NCBI GenBank assembly: GCA_047495785.1
Contig: JBLDXI010000054.1
Coordinates: 744,001-808,000, forward strand
Length of the DNA: 64,000 bases
Reading direction: 5' to 3'
Source: Lepidodermella squamata
Taxonomy: Eukaryota > Gastrotricha
Shown: positions 34,401 to 43,400 of the stretch, piece after piece
How the letters are laid out: every line of letters starts with the position of its first letter
Numbering within the stretch: the stretch's first letter is position 1
Program-made: the position numbers and the translations under genes
Notes under the pieces: generated by a model
What the model was told of the DNA's origin: nothing
Seen by the model: the letters and a program-made list of their open reading frames with translations, nothing else
Databases searched by the model: none

Positions 34401-37400
34401 TCCACGCGCTCATGAAAGCCATGTCGGACTGCGGCGACCCGCACCGCGAGTGGCGCATGAACCCGAAAGCCATCACGGCGCCGCAGATGTTCGGCCGCCT
34501 CGACGTCGCGACCAACGACTGGACGGACGGCATTTTCTCAACGCTATGGCGCCGCTCGCTGAAACTCAAGAAAAACGAACACGTCTGGATCATCCTCGAC
34601 GGCCCGGTCGACGCGATTTGGATTGAAAATCTCAACTCAGTCCTGGACGATAACAAAACGCTGACCCTAGCTAACGGCGATCGAATCCCGATGGCGCCGA
34701 ATTGTAAACTGGTATTCGAGGTCCATAACATCGATAACGCATCTCCTGCGACTGTGTCAAGAAACGGCATGGTTTTCATGTCCAGCTCCGTCCTGGACTG
34801 GAACCCGATCTTAGAGGGCTGGTTGAATAACCGGCCGCCTCACGATCGCGACCCGATTATGAACATGTTTTCGGCCTCGTTCCCGCATATCTACCGATTC
34901 GCGACGCAGAGTTTGGTGTTCAAAATGGAGGTGCTCGAGGCGTTTGTTGTCAATCAAGCGTGTAATTTGATGGAGGGCCTCATCCCGAGGCGTGAGGCGA
35001 AGGAGGGTCCGTTGCCTCGCGACCAATTGGCGAAAATCTACGTTTTTGTTATCATGTGGTCGATTGGTGCGTTTTTGGAGCTGGACGATCGCGCGAAGTT
35101 GCAGCAGTACATGATGACGACGACCGATTTCCCCAAGTTGGACTTGCCGAATATGGAGGGCTCGGGTGAGGATCAGACGATTTTCGACTATTTGGTCGAT
35201 GAGTCGGGCACGTGGCAGCACTGGAACACGCGCGTTCAGGAGTACATGTACCCGCCGGATTCGTCGCCGGAATACGCCAGTATTTTGGTGCCTAACGTCG
35301 ATAACGTGAGAGCCGAGTTTTTGATCGACACGATCGCTCGCCAGGGTAAGCCTATATTTCAATACTCTGAGCTTTGAAATTTCAAAATTAATTAAATTAA
35401 ATTCGATACAATTTCGAAGGATTTTTTAGCCGTTTATGTAATTTACGAAATTTTTTGACAATGATAGTCCGCTTTTGAAACTGAGTAAGACTCATCTCAA
35501 TTAGAAGGCTGGGATAACTTGGACTTGTCAAATTTGCTAGCAAAATCAGGGTCTTTCCCTATTTTCATAAAAAGTTTGATGTAAGGTTCGGGACCTTTTA
35601 GGTTTCCTGAGCTTTCCAATCCTATTAAGGGAAATTTGACAAGTCCAAGTTATCAGACTAGCGAGTATTTTACATAACAAATTTTCTAGAAAAAAAATTA
35701 GAAAATATCAAAACAAATGGGAGCATGAGAAACTGGAAAATTCCAGTGTAAAAATCGTTCTACTGCTTGGAATAAATGAAATTCCCCTGTCAATTCGATT
35801 AAATGTTTGGCCCTTGAAAATTCAACCAAAGCTTAATCACTTTATCAATATCTATAAAATTATTAATTCATTAATTCATAAAATAAACCATTATAAAATT
35901 TGTGATTTTTTATCGGTTCAAAAAATTTGGAAACTTTCGATTTCTAGATATTTCAGGCAACAATATTTGGAAGAATTATATAACTAAATACCAAATTTTA
36001 AGAAGGCCGGTTATTTTACCAATTTAATAATGGGATTGGGGGCTTTTGAGTCGGTTTGTTCCAAGCATTTTTAATTGTGTTTTTCAGGTTTTTTGAAATT
36101 TTCAAAAATTCAGTGACTCGTTTCCTTAAAAAATAGGCTCATTTCTATGCAAAAGAACCCAACACCTATAAAAGTAGAACTCTGGTGAAAAATTTGTGAA
36201 ATCTGATTTTTTAATTTTTTGAAATTTACGGGAAGTAAGGCGTTTATTGAATTGGCATGCAATTAATTCTCAATGTCTCAAATCGTCCATTCTAATTCCC
36301 TCGTTTTTTGAACCTCAGCCTCGCAGATTTTCAAATGTTCGAAAAATAAGAACAAACTGGGACAATTTTGCGAGACATAATTTGAATGTTGCTTCGATTG
36401 CAAATAAATTGTCAAAATTTCAAAAATGTTCTTAAAATTGGGAAAAAATCTCATTTTTTGAACAATTTCATCATTTTGAATAATATTTTATTCAATGAAA
36501 ATTTTCAATTTTGAATAAATTTTCTATCAAAATTTGCCTCTTTAACTGGGAATTCGCGTTATTTTTCTCATAATTTTACTTTAATGTTAAATAGGTAAGG
36601 CTATGCTGCTGATCGGTGAGCAGGGTACGGCCAAGACCGTAATGATAAACGGCTACACGGGCAAGTACAACCCGGAAAACCAGCTCGCCAAGTCCTTCAA
36701 CTTCTCATCGGCCACCACGCCGAACATGTTCCAACGCGTTTTCGAATCGTGGGTGGAAAAGCGCGTCGGCACCAAGTACGGCCCGCCGGCCGGCAAGAAG
36801 ATGACCGTGTTCATCGACGACATCAACATGCCGATCATCAACGAGTGGGGCGACCAGATCGCCAACGAAATCGTGCGCCAGTTGATGGAAAACCAGGGCT
36901 TCTATTCGATCGACAAGCCGGGTGAATTCACGACCATTGTCGATGTTCAATTCCTCGCGGCTATGATCCAGCCGGGCGGTGGCCGAAATGACATCCCGCA
37001 GCGGTTGAAGCGGCAGTTTACCATTATCAACTGCACGCTGCCGTCGAATCCGTCTATCGATAAGATTTTCCGCGTTATTGGATGCGGCCATTATTGCGCT
37101 CAGCGCGGCTTTAAGGACGATGTGAGGGATATGGTGTCGCGGCTGGTGCCGTTGACTCGCCGCTTGTGGCAGTTGACCAAGGTGAAGATGCTGCCGACGC
37201 CGGCCAAATTCCACTACGTGTTCAACTTGCGAGATTTGAGCCGCATCTGGCAGGGCATGATCAACACGATCAGCTCGACGGTCACGTCCATTGAGATTTT
37301 GGTCGCGTTGTGGAAGCACGAGTGCACCCGTGTCATCGCTGATCGGTGAGTTCTAACATAAAATTATGGCATTTTTTCAATATTCAATATTCAAAATTTT

Positions 37401-40400
37401 GAATTGAAAAAAATACGATCAAAAATTGAAAATTTTAATTCGAAAAATTTGAAATTCAAAATTGGAAAATTGAAAAAACCCGAAAAATTGAATTTCGACT
37501 TGACTTATTTCGTAAAATCAAAAGTGAATATTTGGTTAATTATTTCAAACTTTGAATAGGCCGTTCGCTACGATAGGTATTGATAATTCTTCGATAAAAT
37601 GCGATTATCGATCAAATTTTAAATTTTATATTGATTCGGGATATTAATGGTTTGGTCGGCGTGAAATGATGAACTCCTGAACAATTAGAAATTGAAAAAT
37701 CCATCCGAACCGCAAATATTTTCAAAAATTTGTCTTTCGTTGAACTTATTCGAAAATTTCTATAAAAAAAATTAGGTTTCCATAAATACTGAATTTTTGG
37801 TTTCAGAATTTTCCGAGTTTTGCGTTTTATCACGGGTCTCAATTTTATTGTCAAGTCTAATGGACAAATCTCATTATTGAAGTGTATTTTTGCGATATTG
37901 GTGGTCATATTACAAGTCCGCAGAGCCGATATCGATTTTTAATATCGATTTCACAAATCAGTGATTTTTCCGATATCAGCAGTTTGAGAAGCCACGGTGA
38001 CATCTTCTACATAATTGGTGACTAATGGACAAATAAATTTGAATTTAGAATTTAGCATTTAGAGGGTAAGCAGGTGGATGAAATGCAGAAAAATCCTAAA
38101 TGTTTAAGAGCGTCGCTATCGATAAAGGAAATCAATAAAGGAAGTCGATCAGTTCGAAATCGCGAAATTCTGGGAACATATAGTACCGGAATCTCAATTT
38201 TAGGGTTGGAAGTATTTAAATTGAAATTGTTTGAATTTGATTCCTATGATTTTCTCGACTGTTCCATTTCAATCTCTCTCGCTTTTTATTGCCTCTGAAA
38301 GTTCCCTGATCGTGTGAAAGGAAAAAATGGGACAGTTCTGGTACAATAATTCTCTATCTTTTCCCCTGATTTGAGCCTTCTTACTTCTTACAGTAGCAGA
38401 TGAGATGAGATGAGCTAAATTAATGGTTTATGCAACCCGTGAAAATTAGGTTCGTGTCGAGGGATGACATTGAGTATTACGACAAAGCCGCTCGCCGGCT
38501 GATCGTTGAAGAATTCGACGCCGAAATGGGCCTCGTCTACGACGACACAAAGTGGTTCTGCGACTTCATGAGGTCGAGTTGCGTGAACCCCAACACCGGT
38601 GAACCCGCCGAGTACGATAATTAAGCACTCGAAAATTTTTTTGTCGCATGCAATTTCAGTTGTTTAACCATTTTTGGCGTATGCTATAGCGATTTGATTG
38701 CAATGCATCCAAAATTTGATTTTGAGTTGAATTTTTGTTGTGAGTTTTATTTCGTTTATTTATTATTTATTTATCCAACCCATTTCAAGTTTCACGACCT
38801 ACGACGATGGCACTTGGTTTGAGAAGACCCTGAAGCGTCTGATCACCGAAGAACTCGGCGACCAGTACGGGCCGATGGTCGACGATAACAAGTGGTTTGT
38901 CGACTTCCTCCGGTAAGTCACCCCCTTCATATTTTTAGTTTCGTCTCGCCTTTCGCTTCTCCGCTTTTCTTATTTTTTTCGTTATTTTTTTCGAATGTTT
39001 TGGATTTTTTACCAATAATTTTTTCATTACAGAGATGCTCCTGAGGCAACTGGTGAGGAAACTGACGAGTCAGCTTTGGATACGCCGAAAATTTACGAAC
39101 CTGTGAGTCACGAAAAAATTTGAAAATTAAAATTTCTCAAATTAGATTAAATTATATTTTTTTATCAATTTCCGTGATTTTTTTTTAAATTTCCCAATTT
39201 TCTGGAAGTTCAGAATAAATAGTCTAAACAACTTGAGACGATGCAAAATTCAAATTTTTATCATAGTTTTTCCTTAATTTTTTAAATAAAATTACCACCT
39301 GTGAAGTCTGGCTATAAAAATTCGAATGAATGCTGAATGCTGAAATTTTATAAATTATTTTTAATATTCCATTACATTTCGATTTAGATCCCGTCGTTCG
39401 AGGCGCTTGAGGAGCGGCTCAAGTTCTTCATGAGCCAGTACAACGAGTTCGTGCGAGGCGCCAACATGGACCTCGTCTTCTTCAAGGACGCCATGACTCA
39501 CCTGGTGAAAGTCTCGCGAGTCATCCGCACCCCGCGAGGCCACTGCCTCCTGGTCGGTGTCGGCGGCTCCGGCAAGCAGTCGCTCACCCGGCTGGCGTCT
39601 TTCATCGCCGGGTACCAGTCGTTCCAGATCACCCTGACCCGCGCCTACAGCCAGAACAACTTCCTGGAAGATTTGAAAAATCTCTACCGAACTGCCGGCC
39701 AACAGGGCAAGGGCATCACGTTCATTTTCACGGATCAGGAAATTAAGGATGAGGGCTTTTTGGAGTACTTGAACAACGTACTCGCCTCGGGTATTGTCGC
39801 TGGTCTGTTCGCGCGTGACGAGACGGATGAGATCTTGCAAGACCTCATCGCCCCGATGAAGAAGGAATTCCCACGTCGCCCGCCAACGAACGAAAATTTG
39901 AACGAGTATTTCCTGTCTCGAACTCGCAAAAATTTGGTAAGCCAGACTTGGTTTTAAATTTTTTAAATTTTAATTTTCAAAATTTCAAAATTTTAATTTT
40001 TTTAAATTTCATCTATTTGAGAAGAAATTAATTTTTCATGATTTTTGTTTGTTTTATTTTTTAGCACATTGCTCTGTGCTTTTCGCCTGTGGGTGAGAAA
40101 TTCCGGGGCCGTGCGTTGAAATTCCCGGGTCTCATCTCCGGCTGTACGATGGACTGGTTCCAGCGCTGGCCGCGTGATGCGTTGATCGCCGTCGCCGATC
40201 GTTTCCTCACTGCTTTCGACATGGAATGCACGCCGGTTGTCAAACGCGAAGTCGTTCATGCTATGGGCTCATTCCACGTAAGTCGAATATCAAGCCATTT
40301 ATTGTTAATTTCACGTTATTCCTCAAGGTATTAGTTAAAAAAATCGCATGTTTTTTGTCTGATTTTCTGAATTTTTCATTCGCAAAAAATAGAATTTCTG

Positions 40401-43400
40401 ATCTTCAAGCATAATTTTGGAAATTTCAAGAAAAAGGACTTTGATGAACAGGAATTTCAAGGAATTTCCCAATTTGGATAAATTTTCCGACAAAGCTGAA
40501 TTTTTGAATTTTGAATTTTCCGAAGTCTTTTTCGAATCTTTCACATGTTTTGAACAATTCAAAAAATTTGAAAATTTGAAAAGATAAATTGAAAGTCGAT
40601 TTCTGAATTCCTAGCAATAAATGTTTATCGAAAATTCGAAAAACCTGAATTTTCTGCTTTTCGAATATAAATTTGGATTTTACCGAATAGGATGTGGTCG
40701 CTGATTCGTGCGGTGACTACTTCTCGCGATACCGTCGAACCGCGCACGTCACCCCGAAGTCGTACCTGTCCTTCTTGAGCAGCTACCGCAAGCTGTACCT
40801 GGACAAGCGGACTTACATCGCTGGGCTAGCCGCTCGAATGGACATGGGTCTCGAGAAGCTCGTCGAAGCCGCACAGTCCGTCGAAGAGCTGAAAATCGAG
40901 CTCGCGCAGAAGGAGAAAGAGCTCGTGATCGCGAACCAGGAGGCTGAGCGTGTGTTGGCTGAAGTCTCAGCCAAAGCGCAACAGGCCGAAAAGATCAAGG
41001 CCCAGGTGCAGAAGGTGAAAGACAAGGCCGAGGCGATTGTGAAAGCCATCCAGGCTGATAAGGTGATAGCTGAGAGTAAGCTAGAGGCGGCGCGACCGGC
41101 GTTGGAAGAAGCCGAGGCCGCGTTGAATACCATTAAGCCGGCTGATATTGCCACTGTGCGAAAACTGGGCCGGCCGCCGCATTTGATTATGCGCATTATG
41201 GACTGTATTTTGCTGCTTTTCCGGGCACATCTCGACCCGGTTACGAAGGACCCGGAGCGTGACTGCGTCAAGCCGTCGTGGGGCGAGTCGTTGAAGCTGA
41301 TGGCTCAGTCGGGCTTCTTGAACAGTTTGCTGTCGTATGCAAAGGATACGATCAATGACGAGATGGTTGAGCTGCTGCTGCCGTATTTCGACGCTGAGGA
41401 TTATACGCTGGAGAACGCTAAGAAGGTGAGTGCTAGAAGAAATTGACGCATTGAAAACTACTCTACTTCTTATATAAGGAATGGATGTTACATTAGAAAA
41501 CCGCAGAAAATTCTTGCAAATGGTCTGGAGGATTTAGGATATAATTATAAATTTTGTGACATTTTTGCTAACATTGGTGGGGTCTGAAATAGTACCGTGA
41601 ATTGGGGTGACGTTGGATGATCAAGATTCGAAGGTGGTAAGATTAGGACCCCATGAGTTGGGTACCGTTGGAATCCGCCTTACATAATTTAGAATCATAT
41701 GCCGCTTTCCCAGAGACCGTCTTTCAGGCTATCCAACGGTACCCCACTCATCGAGTCTTTATCATACCAGTTCGATTTTTGAGGCTCCCCCTGCTTTGAA
41801 CCCTTCTGCTTTATGGGGGACCCATTTTTGATAATCCTAAGTCACCCTAATTGACGGTGAATCACGAAAAAAGTTACTCATGAACAGTGGGCGAAGTAGG
41901 ATCCTCCAAAATTGGGGATATTCTCGGGCGCAAATTTGTTGAACAAAGGTTCCATCTGTGGTTTTTCTGGGTTTTCAATCTTGACCCTGCTAACTGAGGT
42001 AATGGGAAGGGGAATTATACCCCCTATTCCCCCTGTACTTCGCTGATTCTGATTCTGATGTTAAGAATACAATTTTCAACCATACCAACCATTTTCTTAC
42101 AGGTATGCGGTAACGTAGCCGGTCTGATTTCTTGGTCGAAAGCGATGTGCAACTTCTACTCAGTCAACAAAGAAGTACTTCCGCTGAAGGCCAACCTTAT
42201 CGTGCAAGAAGCTCGTCTCACCGCTGCGAACAAAGATCTCGCAAAGGCGCAGGAACAGCTCGACGAGAAGCAGCGCGAGCTCGACGCCGCCATGGCCATG
42301 TACGACGAGGCGATGCGCAAGAAAAAGATGCTGCAGGACGACGCAGATCGGTGCCGAAAACGCATGGGCGCCGCTAACGCCCTCATCGACGGCCTTGCCA
42401 GCGAACGAGAGCGCTGGACGCAGCAGTCGAAGGAGTACAAAGCCCAAATCGGGCGACTCGTCGGCGACGTCCTCATCTCCTGCGGTTTCCTATCATACAG
42501 CGGGCCGTTTAACCAAGATTTCCGTATAAAACTTAGCCAGGCTTTGCAAAAGGACATGAGGAACCGCAAAATTCCATTCACAAACGGGTTGAATGTTAAC
42601 GATATGTTAACAGACCCTATAACGGTTGCGGAGTGGAATTTGCAGGGATTGCCGAATGACGAGTTATCTGTACAGAACGGTATCATCGCCACTCAGGCGT
42701 CACGCTTTCCCCTCCTCATGGACCCTCAGGGCCAGGGTAAGACCTGGCTGAAGAAACGCGAGGGCAAGAATGAGTTGATGATCACTTCCCTGAATCACAA
42801 GTACTTCCGGCAACATCTCGAGGACGCGCTATCACTAGGCCGTCCGCTCATTATCGAAGATGTTGGCGAGGAGTTGGACCCGGCCCTTGACAACGTGCTC
42901 GAGCGTAATTTCATCAAATTAGGCTCAACGCTCAAGGTGAAGGTCGGTGATAAGGAGGTTGATGTAATGCAAGGTTTCCGCATGTTCATCACAACTAAAC
43001 TACCCAACCCATCCTACACCCCCGAAATCTCGGCTAGAACTTCAATCATCGACTTTACCGTCACAATGAAGGGTCTAGAAGACCAGTTACTCGGGCGTGT
43101 AATTCTCACAGAGAAAGCAGAGTTGGAAAATGAGCGCACGAAATTGATGGAAGACGTCACGTCTAACAACCGTAAATTGCAGGAATTAGCAGATAACTTA
43201 CTTTTCCGCCTCGCCAACACCGAGGGCTCGCTCGTAGACGACGAAGATTTGATAAATGTGTTGCAGACGACTAAGATAACTGCAGAGGAGGTTAGGCAGA
43301 AGTTGCAAATAGCAGCTGATACCAACGAGAAGATCACGATAGCTCGTGAAGAATTTCGACCTGTTGCCACTCGCGGGTCGATTCTTTACTTTTTGATCAC

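Noticed and set aside
42724-42750. A true extra P-loop in dynein AAA5 (GQGKT)
   Set aside because: It resembles a Walker A core, but the DPQ-Q-K-W segment is normal for this dynein class at AAA5, which lacks the rest of an ATP site.
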